Assembly: GCF_910596095.1 (NCBI RefSeq)
Contig: NC_056544.1
Span: forward strand, 8,076,655-8,140,654
Origin: Thunnus maccoyii
Lineage: Eukaryota > Chordata > Actinopteri > Scombriformes > Scombridae
Direction of reading: 5' to 3'
DNA length: 64,000 nt
The notes under the pieces: generated by a model
What the model saw: the letters and a program-made list of their open reading frames with translations, nothing else
Databases searched by the model: none
Told to the model about the DNA's origin: nothing
Made by a program: the position numbers and the translations under genes
Shown: one piece after another, positions 36,762 through 48,769 of the stretch
Position numbering within the stretch: the first letter of the stretch is position 1
Layout of the letters: each line of letters begins with the position of its first letter

Positions 36762-36908
36762 GGGAAGGAAGAGAAGTTGGGAGCTGTCTCCTGAGAGAGG
36801 AGGAGGAAGAAGAGGAGGAAGAAAAGGGAAAACGGAGGAGAGGAGATCTGAGATGGACTGCAGAGAGAGAGAGAGGACAGAGAAGAAGAGGAAGATGGAG
36901 AGGAAATG
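36762..36908. repeat. Polypurine (GGA/GAA-rich) tract
   Basis: Nearly all G and A on the plus strand for about 145 bp, with GAGGAGGAAGAAGAGGAGGA in the middle. It explains the Glu/Arg/Lys frame on plus and the Ser/Leu frame on minus. Confidence 0.9.
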
Positions 36909-37860
36909 ACGGATGGATGTGTGTTTGTGTGTCTGTGTGAGAGAGGAGAGAGGTATACAGAAAGAGAGAGAGAGAGATGTGTGTGAGGGCACCATTAAAG
37001 CCTTGTACTATAAATCTCTGACAGTGCGTGTGTGTGTGGAGATAACAGAGGGTTGTCTCTCTCCATTCTGGCTCTGTCAGAATGATGTATGCACCCCTTT
37101 CTTCTTCCTTGTGAAATATTAGAGGAGGGCCCTGTGTGTGATCTCAGCCCGCATGTGGCCAACATGTTTGGTAATTCCTCACCTCTTATCAGCGCTCACA
37201 TGAGGTATTGTACATGGGAGACTTGTGGCCGCCTGGGAAAAGAGGCAAAACGACCCAGAGACACACTCACACACATACAGATGACCACACCAGAATATGT
37301 ACAAAATGTGAAAGAAAGTCTGAGACAAGGGAGGAACAGGCAACAGCTGACAGTGACAGCTTTCTTGATCGAGGGCTACGTGCTTGACAGGTCTGATTGA
37401 TCACGTAACGGCGAGCACATTTCAGCGCTCGTGCTCTTCATTTAGCTGACAGCATTTTCTTTATGGCACCTTGTGTTATGGTATCATAATCATGCCCATG
37501 CTTCTGGAGCGCCCGAGGAATAAATCTTTATAATCTCTCCCGCACCACGTGACACACCAGGAGATGCAGCTGAGCTGTTGCAGCTGCTGAGGCCTCTCTG
37601 TATCCTTCACGGTGTTTCAAATGGCCGCCTCACCTGTCACTCAAATAACCTCATCCTTCAACTGCGTCATGGACGGAGAAAGAGGGACAGAGAGACATAG
37701 AGGAGGAGGAGAGAAACGAGAGAGAGGGTGTGTTCCTCCTCGGGTGCCACCTCGCCATCTTCCTTGTCAACCCTGGGGTCTAGTGAGCGATGGCATGCCA
37801 AATACAAACTTTAACAGACAAATATAAACATTTCAGAGCACCTAAAACATGGTATTTCTC

Positions 37861-38370
37861 TTTAAAGCTGCACTAATCGACATTTTTATATAAGCAATGT
37901 ATGAAATGACTATATGTGATGTGAAAGGGATCACTCATAATTACAAACCCACAGTGAATTATCACCGCTCATTGTTTTGGTTTTTGCTGCTTTCATGATA
38001 CTAGTTTCCAGGCACAGCAGGCAGATGTTTTTAGCTAAATTGACTGTGCACTATGGGCCAAATGGTAGACAGACATGGCTGGTGACTAGCTGGTGAACAT
38101 ATTGGGGTATTTAGCAGCTAAAGAACAACATATTTACCTCATGAGTTGGTGGAGACCAAAACAGAGATAAAATCAGTGTTAATACTGAGCTTACTTTCAT
38201 CAGATGACCAAAAATATGACTCCAACTGGCTGCAAATGTTGCTCCGTGTCTGCTGGATGTGTGTAAAAAGGGAAGTAACATAACATCTTAATAAGGTGAT
38301 AATATGTTGTGTTTACAGCTTGTTCTGCTGCCACCAAGTTGCCAAAAACATCAATTAATGCAGCTTTAAA
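37861..38370. mobile_element. MITE, family A copy 2, both ends intact
   Basis: Starts TTTAAAGCTGCACTAAT and ends ATTAATGCAGCTTTAAA, an inverted repeat with one mismatch. Interior words shared with 1,907-2,312 include 'GTGATGTGAAAGGG', 'CACAGTGAATTATC', 'TCATTGTTTTGGT' and 'TTCTGCTGCC'. It is about 510 bp, longer than copy 1, and non-coding. Confidence 0.75.
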
Positions 38371-41300
38371 ATGAAATATTTATTCATTCATCCGAGTTAA
38401 AGTTAGAGTTGAGAACAAATCATGCTTGGTTGGGACTGTATGGGTATGGTTTGATCACGTTTGACTGACTGTGGTGTCTCCATGGTAACATAAAGAGGCC
38501 ACTCAAAGCTGTCAACTGATTCTGAGAGCACAAACAAAACAGAAATATAGAAATCTCTCCTGTGAATTAACCAGTATGGTTCAACTTTTGGCAGATAGTA
38601 GTATGTTCATGAAGGACCCCAATACTTTAAGTAAGAAGTTTATTGAAAAAAAGGTTTTAAGAGTCTTTAAGGATGTGTGTATTTGTGTGTGACAGAGAGA
38701 CATATAGAGAGACATTGGAGGAGAGATTGCAAAGGAAAAGTCAACCAATTCTACATGTTCTTGTTTTTTTTCTCTAAGGAAGGTATTAAACCAGCTTTGT
38801 GGATCTTTGTATCAGGATCTGGTTTATGAGGCATCCCGCTCTGCTAAGCCACCTTACATTTAACGGCACCTTTATACCCTTAAACCAAATTTTGCCACTT
38901 TTAAAGGGTTCTCTCACACTTTCAGATGGTGTGAATATGTGTGTCTTTTTATGGCTAATAGCTTTTTACAATTATATTTTTGAAAGGTGCTAATCTGTTT
39001 AACTGCTCTGCTCAGAGCATCTTGGTCAGCACATCAGCCTGCACAAGTTGCACAAGTTTTCTGTTTTTAGCACAATTATCCGTACAGATTAATTGATTTA
39101 ATTCATTTTCTGATCGCAAGACTTACTGTGTTTTTAATTCTGGACATCAAGTCCCCTCATAAGTTAACGCTCCGATGATGAGCCCATGTTGGGGGCTCAA
39201 TGACTGCACACATTAACAGGCTAATCCCTGAAAATATCTTCCTCTATGGATGGACGGCCAGCAGAAATGACAGAGGCAGAAAATGAAGTGAGGAAAAGGT
39301 AAAAGTGGGAGGCAGATGGATGGAACGGAAGGAAGAGGTGGAACGGAAAACCCGCCGAAAAGGGCGATGAGTGAGGGAGAGACAGAGATGGAGTGAGGAA
39401 AGAAAATGAAGAAATACAGAGTTGATGAGTGAGGAAATGAGGAATGAGGCTGAAAGAGAGACAGATGGGCCGGCTCCATCAATGAGCTGTGTGGCAGAGA
39501 ACTGGAAAGAATAAATGAAGGAGTTCTCACAAAGCCAAAGATGATGATGATGATTATGATGATGATGACATGCAGACACACATACACACACATAATATAA
39601 AGTGCCCAGCGGCTGAAGTCATCCTGTTGAATAGATTTCAGATTATATGCAAAGCACATGTAAATGAATATTAGCAGTAAAACCCTATGGCTCCTTTTAC
39701 GAGGACACAAACAAGAGAGTGATTCAATAGAGCAAATACAGTAAATTGATGTGTCACTGTGTGTGCGTGTGGGTGTCTAAAATGAGGGATGGACAGAACA
39801 GAGAGGTGTGGACTGTTTCCGAGAACTGAGGTCCTTTTATATATTTTCTTGTAGTTCCAGTCTTATGAGCTGTTTGAGAGCAGACACTCAATGGCAAATG
39901 TTGGTGACGTGCACAAAGGTTGATCTTGGCTCAAAGTATCAGACAGATGCGGTTTAGTTATATGAGAAATATTTCGATCACTAAGTTGCCAGAAATCTTA
40001 AGCAAACAACTTATTTTTAGTTTGGATGAACATGATTACCAAACTAGGAAAGGCTACATTACCACAACATGTGAACAAAAGCGTTAAAAAAAGACTGCAA
40101 TGTATAGAGTCATCATGATAATTAATCATCTCCTGCCTTAATCTCTCTCCTCGTAGGTTTTTAATTTGACTTAGATATAAAGCAAATTTAGGTATTATAT
40201 GAATCCCATATATGAACAGTTCTACATTACTGTTCGGGAGCCTGACCAGAGTGTCAAGGAAGGTGAGGTGAGGAGGCAGACTCAGACTTATTGAATGATT
40301 AAAAAAATGTCAATATTACTCTGACCAGTGTAACAAAAAACAAAACAAAACAAAATTTCTCTTCAGAAAATGAAATGAAAATAAGCTAATCAAACTTGGC
40401 TTAATCTTGTTTAACTCAGGAAAATGCAGGAAAAAAGTAACATTCCTCTTAAATAGGCCCTCTAATCTATCTAGGCAGAACCATATTTCTCGCAAGGGTG
40501 TCCCTTCCCTTATACCAACAACTGGTGTATGATAGTGTCACTTGTACCAGTTAACATTGACATCTAAATGTCACTAGTTAACACACAAAGTATCTTTACA
40601 CTTCAGTTTTTGTTCAGATTAAACAAATGAAACAAAACAGACAGTTAGGCTAGCTGCTTTCCCCTGCATATAGATTAGTGCTAAGCTAAATTAAGCTAAC
40701 TGGCTGCCAGCTTTAGCTTCATATTTACCTTACAAGCAAAAAAGCCAATAAGCATATTTCCCAAAATGTCAAACTAACAGAAGAGGTAGTTCAATCTTAT
40801 ATTGTCTGTCGAGTATTTCATATTGGAGCTATTTTTGTGGTGTTTATTCGTTGGTCTGTTTGTTTTTTTCTTTCAATTTTTCTGGTTTTGCATGTTGTGA
40901 TTTGGTGGTGGTCGAAGTGAGTTGTCTGTGAATGTGGTGTGTGTCCCTGTAGGAAAAGCACAGGTGTAAATAATAAAATTCATCATTGCTGTATTCCACT
41001 TGAATAAAACAGAGCCATCATTAATGTTATTAGTTACACCTGTATTTATCCTATGATAAGTCCAAACATCTGCTGTGAAAAGGACTTATAGCTTCTGTTT
41101 CGATGGACCCTAAAAATTAAAATGAAACGAAATGGCAAATTTTGGAATGTCCTCAATAAAGATACATGTCCTCTCTGTAAATAACATCCACAATCCACAC
41201 AATGTTCAGTTCTGAAATTTAAACACTGACAGTGGCATCCAGGAGCAGCTTGTGATCCAGATCTTTATTTATGTTGATTTGTGACTCACAGTTACATCAC

Positions 41301-41501
41301 ACACATTAATTAGCCTTACTTGACCCTCATACCGGAAAAGTGGAAGTTTGTCCAACAAATAAATCAATACTTTTAACATCTCTTTTGTCCTGTTATGTAG
41401 CCGGTTTGTGACGTAAGCACCTGGCATTTGGTAACCCTCCTATACCTCTCTCTGTTACACAAGATCCACACATCCATCCATCCATCCATACACACATACG
41501 C

Positions 41502-41535
<34 letters not shown>

Positions 41536-42104
41536 CCATAATGGAGCAATTATCCTCTCCAGCTCCGATCTGCTCCTCTGATTGTAATTTGCATTTATTA
41601 TTAGCCTTCAGCCTGCCAGAGGCTGTGAGGCGTGAGGATGGATCGTCATACACCACATCACACTGATAGACCTGCACAGATGCTTCATAAACACGTGTGC
41701 CTGAGGACACAGTAACATGAGCATCAATGTGCCACATATATATATAAACATATGGCAAAAAAGAACTGCACACCCACATACATGCGCCTCAAATGAAGTC
41801 ATTATGACAACATGATGTTGCTTCGTTTTGTTAATGCTGATCCTTATTAATAATACCACAGTGGGAACAGTATGTTCAGCGCCGTTCCATCACAGCAATA
41901 CATGCTTCACATTACACATTTTGATGTCCTGAAGGACTGTGATGTGTCTCCTTGTCCCTTTTCCTGCTCTGGGCTCTCTTTTGCTGTCAAGATGGCCTCA
42001 GGGCTCATCACATGGAAATTTGTGAGGAGAGTCTCTCAAGGCACATACAGTAGCCTACACAGTCAACCTGCCAGCACACTAATAGATGTGCATGCTGGCA
42101 CTCA

Positions 42105-42138
<34 letters not shown>

Positions 42139-42270
42139 GTCTCACACATGCACACAAAGAGAATATGCGGAGGATCACTGAAGTGTGAAATGATTCTGTT
42201 ATGTCGTCTGTGTGGAATATATTTCCCCATCAACCTTCTATGGCAGGTGGGCTTGTGTGTGCATGATGTT

Positions 42271-42319
<49 letters not shown>

Positions 42320-42766
42320 AATTTGTGGCTCTCTCTGTCTGTCTGTTGTTTGGCAGGGAGGAAGGGGGGCTCCATTAAAACAAGGTGACAGTGTCAGAGC
42401 AGCTTTTGTAGCTCATGTCCCTCATTGGTGTTGTGCATTTGACATCAAGAGACTCATTTGCTAAAATCACAAATCTTACATCACTTATTGGGTGAGTGCA
42501 GATTGATCTGCATGCACATTTAACAGTCCAAACTAACCTAACCTTTTTTCCAAACAGTACCTCAAACGCTGCCAGAAAATGTACCAGCCTGTCAATCATG
42601 TGCTAATTTAGGCTCTGTGGGAAGTCTGACTCTTCGGCCTGTCAGTCTGACAGTTTATATCTTCCTGAGATTTTAAGACAACCGTGAAACACAACAGCCA
42701 AGTGCTGAACAGACCTGGACCTATTAACCACACACACAATACCTTCATTCGCTTTTCCTCTCTCTG

Positions 42767-42799
<33 letters not shown>

Positions 42800-43409
42800 T
42801 TTGAGACTGAGGGCAGCTCTTTCGATGTATGCACAGCTAATGTAGCAGTTACAGCTACTTATTGGATGAAATATGGCTGGCATGGAGGGTGGACAGACAC
42901 AGCTATGTGTTAGAGGAGACTGGGAAAAAAGCCTTAAAAGGATCTCATTTCTTAGTTAAGACACTATAAACATTACTTTAGGTCCGTAGAGTTGCTTTTT
43001 TGGTAGTATTATTAATTCTCAAACAAAGCAGCCAATACAACTTTGTGCTGCTGTTGCAAACTGAAGGGGAAATCAACTGCAGCAGCATATTGATATTAAC
43101 AAGTAATGATGTTTCATAAAATAATTAGATGAATGGTACGACAAACTTTTTTATAACCTGTATATAATAGGCAAATTAACAACCTTTAGGTCTACAGCAA
43201 GCAGAAACACATTATTACTTATTCAAAATGAAAAACAACTACGTCAAATATTATAATACACTATTACATTCATCAGATGTCATGGTCTCCATTCTGTGTG
43301 CGCTCTAAAAGTCACGGGTCAAACTGTAGACCGTCTGTGAGCTGCTTATTGTATATAGTTGCAATATTTCCGGCAGCACTTGAAGGCAGCATTAAATCGG
43401 CGTTGCCCC
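38371..43409. other. Intergenic; repeats and simple sequence
   Basis: Contains a family C MITE fragment at about 40,640-40,775 ('GGCTAGCTGCTTTCCCCTGC', 'TTAAGCTAACTGGCTGCCAG', 'CCCAAAATGTCAAACTA'), microsatellites at 41,505-41,534, 42,108-42,135, 42,274-42,319 and 42,770-42,796, a short CATC repeat at 41,469-41,489 and a GAT repeat at 39,537-39,569. The 165-residue minus frame at 39,213-39,710 arises from a G/A-rich tract. No gene recognised. Confidence 0.55.
42274..42319. repeat. (TG)n microsatellite
   Basis: About 46 bp of nearly pure TG dinucleotide repeat. Confidence 0.95.
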
Positions 43410-43453
43410 GTTGTTATGGTAACGAGTGTTTACCTCCCGGTTGCGTGGCAACC
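43410..43453. promoter_or_regulatory. Tandem RFX X-boxes upstream of erich2
   Basis: Two X-boxes lie 16 bp apart. GTTGTTATGGTAAC at 43,410-43,423 keeps the ATGG centre and the AAC half-site. GGTTGCGTGGCAACC at 43,439-43,453 is a perfect inverted repeat around GTG. They lie 120-165 bp upstream of the erich2 start codon, where a promoter would be expected. RFX family factors use such sites to drive genes in ciliated and flagellated cells. Confidence 0.7.
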
Positions 43454-43573
43454 ATCGTCTGTTTTCCTAGCTTAGCAAACTGTAGAACGAGAAAACCTAA
43501 CCGAACATTGCGGGGCAGTTTCAAAATTTCAAAAAAATTAGGACATAAAGTTGCATTCACTTTATCTTCCTCC

Positions 43574-46289
43574 ATGAGCAGGTGAGCCAGGTGGAGCCTA
43601 TTGACGTTAGCTGACGTTAGTTCACAAAACAGTTAATGAAGGCTTAAAAGTTATGCAACTTGAGCTAACTGCTAATGTACCAGAGTAACGTTAATTAACG
43701 CTAACTATGCAGAAGTATAAAATGATAGCTACAAAGCAGTATATTCCTGTACCAGCACTGTTGTTTCAGCATGTCTAAAATACATGAATGCTTAAGCTAG
43801 GTAGCTACATTCAAACAGACCTTAAGTGTTACATGAAATGAAACTGTATTAGAATAAATTTAAAATAGTCTTAATGAGGATATTGTATGACTATCACACA
43901 ATCCCTATTGAGACATTATATAATCACTATAATCACGGTGGAGTGTCACAGGCAAAGGACCTGTAGGAATATTAGTTCCTATAGCTAAATTAGGAATTTT
44001 ATAATCCTGCTAATTAATTCAGTTGCAATGACAATGCTTTAAATACTGTCTCTACTGCAATTTGATGTCTAGGTTAGAGTGTTTGGGGAAGTCCACCAGT
44101 TCACAGAAACAGGTAAAAACTGTATAAAATTCACTGAACTGTGTTGTATTTCATCACAACACTCTGCTTTTCTATCTACATTATGCTGGTTTTCTTATGG
44201 ATTGTGTTCAGTGTTGCCCTTTGCAGCTCTTGAGCGCGATTCATACTGCTTTGAGTGGGTCACACATCATCCATGATTGTGCCGTTGCTACTGTACATGT
44301 CTCAATAAACATTGAGTTCTAATTAAGGTGTCGTTTTGATCTCTCCACCTGGATGTAGTTGGCAGTAGAAGTCGCCTCTGCTGATGCTGAGACCTGCAAA
44401 CCCAATGGTAAGAGAAGTAATTCAGACTTCAGCTCAGTGCACAAAATATTTTAGTGCACTATATTTCTGTTTGAAAGACTAAAATTAGACAGGATTTCAC
44501 TTGATTTGCACCAGGAGCTTCTGACGGTCATTAGTGTCTCATTGCAAGCTGGTATTCTGATTATGTTCTAGACACAGCAGAGGAAAAGACAGTCACTGAT
44601 AAACCTCAGTAAGTCCCATTTTAGTAAACACAAGCTTCTGTCATGATGAGCCGTAACACACTCATCCAGTACTTTATTTTTGCTCCCAGCAGGAGTCTTC
44701 CTGCCCATGCACTGCCTCATTCTGTACAGGTGGGTATTTTGAGATAAATTACAACAAGATTGGATTGGACTGGATTGACAATAAAAGAAACATAACTTAG
44801 TTCTACATAGTTTACTTTAAATTTATGTCAATTTTAAGGTTTCTTGCCAGGAGAGTCAAAGGTTTGGATCTGTGAGTGGGGAAGTGCTGAAGACAGAAGG
44901 TTTGTGGAGTGTGGAGGTGGTGGAGATTGAAAAAAAAAACTAATCTCACCAGCACTGTTTCACATCATGTTCAACAATTATAGTAGTAGAGAGCAGCCTT
45001 GAAAGACCAGAATGCATTGTGACCACAGAACATGTATGGAGCCCCAAAGTCTGAAAGATAATATTTTTAATCTTGTGCATACAAAATATTAGATCCCTCT
45101 TGTTCGCACAAGATAACAAGTAGATAATGGCTTGTGTTCTGAAATGTAATGGAGTTGAAGTATAAAATAAAATAAAAATATAACTCCTAATAAAATAACT
45201 CCTCCTATCTCAAGAGTCTCTTTGTTATGTCGCCTTATCATGTCTTGAGACACTGTTATGTTTACAACATTTTATCACTGGACAGTTTGTTCTGTTCACA
45301 CTGGATTAACATAAAATATTGCTATCTATTGTGCCAAGACACGCATTTTTAAATCCATGCAATGGTTTCAAAGCTGAATCAATTCTTTGTGTGTCTGTGG
45401 TTCTCTTTAGGGTGCTCACCAAAGGAATCCATCAACACAACACCAAGGTGTGTACTCGGAGTTCACGTAGTAGGTGATCATACCAAGAAAACATCCCCCA
45501 GTGTCCAGGTTTTAATTCTTAAATGTGATTTCAGGGTTGAAGAACAAGCACAGTCGACTGTGGCGCTTGATGAAGAGCTGAAAAGGAAATACTTGAGGAA
45601 AGCACATTCCCCAGACTCAGCAGTAACAGGTAGGTTGGTGTAAAACAAACTCAAAATGCAAGTAGATAGAAAAAAACTTATAAACTTAAAGAGTGAGTTT
45701 GTTTGACAGTAATGATGATCATGATGATGATAACGATATCCAGGAGAAACGATGCATGCTCCTCCACCAATTGAGCCCCTCCCAACACGTGGGGAGACAA
45801 ATGGGGAGGAAGAACAGACTGAAGTGGAGGATGATGGAGATGAAGAACTGAAGGCTCCAGTGGAGCTGATGATTAAGGTAAAGTGACTGATCATCATCAA
45901 TGATTCCAAACTTCGTGCTCTGTTGTGTTCAGTGTTTTATTTCAGATCCATAAAATATTTTTCATGCTTAGTTTTAGTCAAAGTTTACTTTTAGTCAATT
46001 TGAATAAACTGTACTTGATTGGGAGAAATTGAGGATGTATGGTTTCAGTTCTTCAGAGCTGTGATGGACAGAGACTTCCAGCTGGCCAGCAGACTGTGTC
46101 AGATGAGTATGTGTTCTGCATCCATCAACTGTTTGTCTGTCAATCCATAAGTCAGCCACCAGAAAAGGCAGCCAATGGTGTCTCTTCTCTCCTCGTTCCA
46201 GTTCTTATCTATGAACCAGAGAATCCTGAGGCCTCCGAGTTCCTCCCGCTGATCCAAAAGAGGCTGCTGGAAGGTGAGAGTCCTCCGCC

Positions 46290-46334
<45 letters not shown>

Positions 46335-46628
46335 ATATACTTGTGCTGGAAGTTCCCGAACACACTTGTGTCATTCCTTGTTCCATTAGAGCAAGAGACG
46401 GAGCAGAGCAACAACAAAGATAATGATGAGGATGATAATGAAGATGATGATGATGATGATGATGACTCTGAAAGTGATGAGGAATCATCTGCGAGCTCAA
46501 GCTGCTCATCTTCCTCCTCCTCCTCCTCCTCACCATCAGATGATGATGATGATGATGAAGAAGAAGAAGAAGAAGAAAAGCAAGTAAACAGACACAAGCT
46601 GTGCCCCCCTTCTCATGTTTCCCCCTAA
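43574..46628 (+). CDS. erich2: Glutamate-rich protein 2 (ERICH2), 12 exons
   Basis: Exons: 43,574-43,581; 44,073-44,112; 44,359-44,407; 44,572-44,608; 44,690-44,729 (acceptor could be 3 bases later); 44,851-44,899; 45,411-45,447; 45,535-45,629; 45,744-45,877; 46,049-46,106; 46,202-46,273; 46,390-46,628. The total is 858 nt, about 285 residues; every junction is GT-AG and the phase closes. The identifying block starts near residue 158: APVELMIKFFRAVMDRD, then SRLCQMILIYEPENPEASEF and LPLIQKRLLE, matching my recollection of ERICH2. The last exon is a D/E and Ser simple-sequence tail (about residues 207-275), which fits the gene name. Molecular function is unknown; mammalian expression is mainly testis. 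The first exons are short and assigned by splice logic only, so the N-terminus is less sure. The stop could move if a donor at CAA|GTAAAC (46,582) is used. gad1 follows in the same orientation. Confidence 0.85.
46292..46329. repeat. (CA)n microsatellite in erich2 intron 11
   Basis: About 36 bp of CA repeat beginning roughly 20 bases after the splice donor at 46,274. Confidence 0.95.
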
Positions 46629-46789
46629 ATCTATTATATTAATACAACAGAAGCTATGTTTGTTACTATCAACAGAACATTTTCTTTCCTTTGGAAAATA
46701 TGTATTTAAATCCACAAAGCTCATTTGCACAGTAGCAGCCTTCATGCATTTTGTTGACAATTATGTATTATTTTCATTTTTCACCTCCA

Positions 46790-46795
46790 AATAAA
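46790..46795 (+). terminator. Probable erich2 polyadenylation signal
   Basis: AATAAA lies about 160 bases after the erich2 stop codon and is followed by T- and G-containing sequence. It is the first canonical signal downstream. Confidence 0.55.
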
Positions 46796-48030
46796 TTTAT
46801 TGTGAACAAAGATGATGCCCTTGATTCCTGAAAACACATCACTTGGGAATACATGGTCATTAATATATGACACTGAACCTCTGCTGACTTAGATACATCA
46901 CCTATACACCTGTAGAAGAAACCTCGTTATAGCATGGATACAATAAAAGCGATGCACTTTACCAGTTACAAATAAATCTACAAGACTCATATCCATCAAT
47001 AAGTCTGTTCAGTTGATATCATGAGAGACAATAGTAACAAAAACAATAGATTTAGCATGTTTTGCATACATTTTGATTGCTATTTGTGAGGTCCAATTGG
47101 CAATGATATTCAAAACTGAATCATTTCTTATTTGCACAAAACATTTAAAGTATGCAGATTTTTTTGTCTGTACTAACTGTAAAAACAATAAGACAATTAG
47201 TATTGAATACACTATATACAGTAGTTATGTACTGTAGTATTGATTTCCCACTCACCATATACAACAAGCTACTGTTTAGCATTATATTAGCTGACAAATG
47301 TTTAATGTTATTGTAAAGTTGGATCCTATTTTTTCCACACCTTGCTAATGTTAAAATGCTAATGTTAGCTACAGTGTCCTTATAAAACACTGAAGATACA
47401 TTTATATCTTCCCAGTAATACCTTAACATTTCACTCTTTGTGTGGCTTTCTTGGATTTTTAACTCACTTTTTTTTTTTTACATAGAAGATACTATCACCT
47501 TCTTATTCTCAATGAAAAGTAAAGTGAAAGTAGCCAATTTGTTTATACATTTGTGGTAGAAAAGGAAATGACAACTTTGCAAAATATGAGTGGTTTAAGT
47601 AAAAGAAGGTGATACATTTTTGTGTTGTTTCAAAATAATTTTCAAATAGGTATGTAGACGTAGGTGGAAACAGGCCTTTCTCACAGAAGACATCTTGATA
47701 TGTCGAAATGCCACATTATGGTATGTCAAAACAGAAAAACTACATATGGAACATTATATAATGTTAAGTTTAGCAGTTATAATGCACCGCAGGCTTATTG
47801 GCATGGCTTACTGAGACACTTGAACTGAGCCATTACTTATGTAACTGCACCTGTGCTTTGTCTATGTGAAAATTCCATTTGTCTGCTGTGAAACAGGTCC
47901 AGACAACACTGGAACTGCAGGCTGTTAGCAATCTTGCTCGCTGCGTTATCTACAAATGAAATCGACTTGCTTTGAACAAGTGCATGCAATGAATGAATTA
48001 TTGTAGTTTTACTAGACTAGACTAGAATAG
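46796..48030. other. Intergenic AT-rich, nothing recognised
   Basis: No exon, RNA or clear repeat family seen. Short frames at 47,009-47,429 lack any recognisable content. Confidence 0.5.
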
Positions 48031-48530
48031 AGCTGCAACAATTAGATGAGATGAGATGAGATAAACTTTAATGTCCTAAAGGAAATTTGTCTTGGGGAAA
48101 AGTATAATACATGACAATAAAATACATGGACAAAAATATACCTCATTGATGAGACAATGCAGTGATGCACTAGTGCAAAAATTAGTCGATTATTTGGTTA
48201 GTCGATCAACAATTTAACTTAACCTGCAACTGTTTGATAATGGATTAACCGCTTAAAGTCATTTTTCAAACACAAAATGCTCTCTGCTTAATATTCTCTC
48301 CTTCCAGCTCCTCCAATGTGAGGATTTGCTGCTTTTCTCTGTATAATGTCATTCTAAATTGAATAGCTTCAGGTTTTGGACTGTTGGTCAGACAAGACAA
48401 ACAATTAGAAGATATAGCCTTGTGCTAGAGGACATAGTGATGAGCATTTTCTACTATTGTCTGAAAATTATAAACAAAACAATTAAGAAAACGATTATCA
48501 GATTAACTGATAAACTAATCTTGACGACAG
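48031..48530 (-). mobile_element. Teleost MITE, family E, split by a later insertion
   Basis: Starts AGAGCTGCAACAATTAG and, after an interruption, continues ATTAGTCGATTATTTGGTTA with 'TCATTTTTCAAACAC', 'CCTCCAATGTGAGGATTTGC', 'TTGGACTGTTGGTC' and 'AAAACGATTATCAG'. This is the reverse orientation of the common 'gggctgcaactaacgatta' element, a better preserved relative of which lies at 58,333-58,642. It is non-coding. Confidence 0.75.
48046..48179 (-). mobile_element. LINE 3'-end insertion inside the MITE
   Basis: The interruption starts with ATGAGATGAGATGAG, then ATAAACTTTAATGTCCTAAA and GGAAATTTGTCTTGG, the reverse complement of a typical teleost LINE tail. AATTAG stands on both sides (48,040-48,045 and 48,180-48,185), consistent with a target-site duplication. 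Confidence 0.65.
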
Positions 48531-48769
48531 AAGAGGCAGTTAGAATGGGGAAAGCATGAGGATATATTTTTTGAACATGTTTTTTCTGCTGAGTAAAAAT
48601 ATAATATGCTGTACTTCTGCTCTGTATGTGCAAACTGCATCAGCCCTTTAAAATCTACACACACACACAGGTACAACTAATCCATCCTGGTGGAATACTA
48701 GCAGCAGGTTACAGAGCTTATTTTTATGAATTGTCTCCACGTGTGACTTCAAGTTTCAAGTTTTATTTG

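Larger units (their letters stand above)
32273..37860. other. Intergenic; isolated regulatory-looking motifs
   Basis: No exon recognised. The stretch contains (CA)n/(TG)n runs at about 33,983-34,009, 34,542-34,564 and 35,111-35,128, a G/A-rich tract at 36,762-36,908, and an isolated X-box at 34,439. Non-repetitive segments at about 32,760-33,010 and 37,420-37,600 look like ordinary unique sequence. Confidence 0.5.

Noticed and set aside
39213..39710. 165-residue minus-strand frame with predicted hydrophobic stretches
   Set aside because: It arises from a G/A-rich plus strand and GAT repeats. The composition is biased and no family is recognised.
43277..43585. 102-residue plus frame covering the erich2 promoter
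   Set aside because: It runs across the X-boxes and overlaps the erich2 start in another frame, so it is promoter or 5' UTR sequence.
46099..46628. Minus-strand frames of 130-145 residues rich in Ser, Leu and His
   Set aside because: They are the antisense of the erich2 acidic exon and of a CA repeat, and have no splice or family support.
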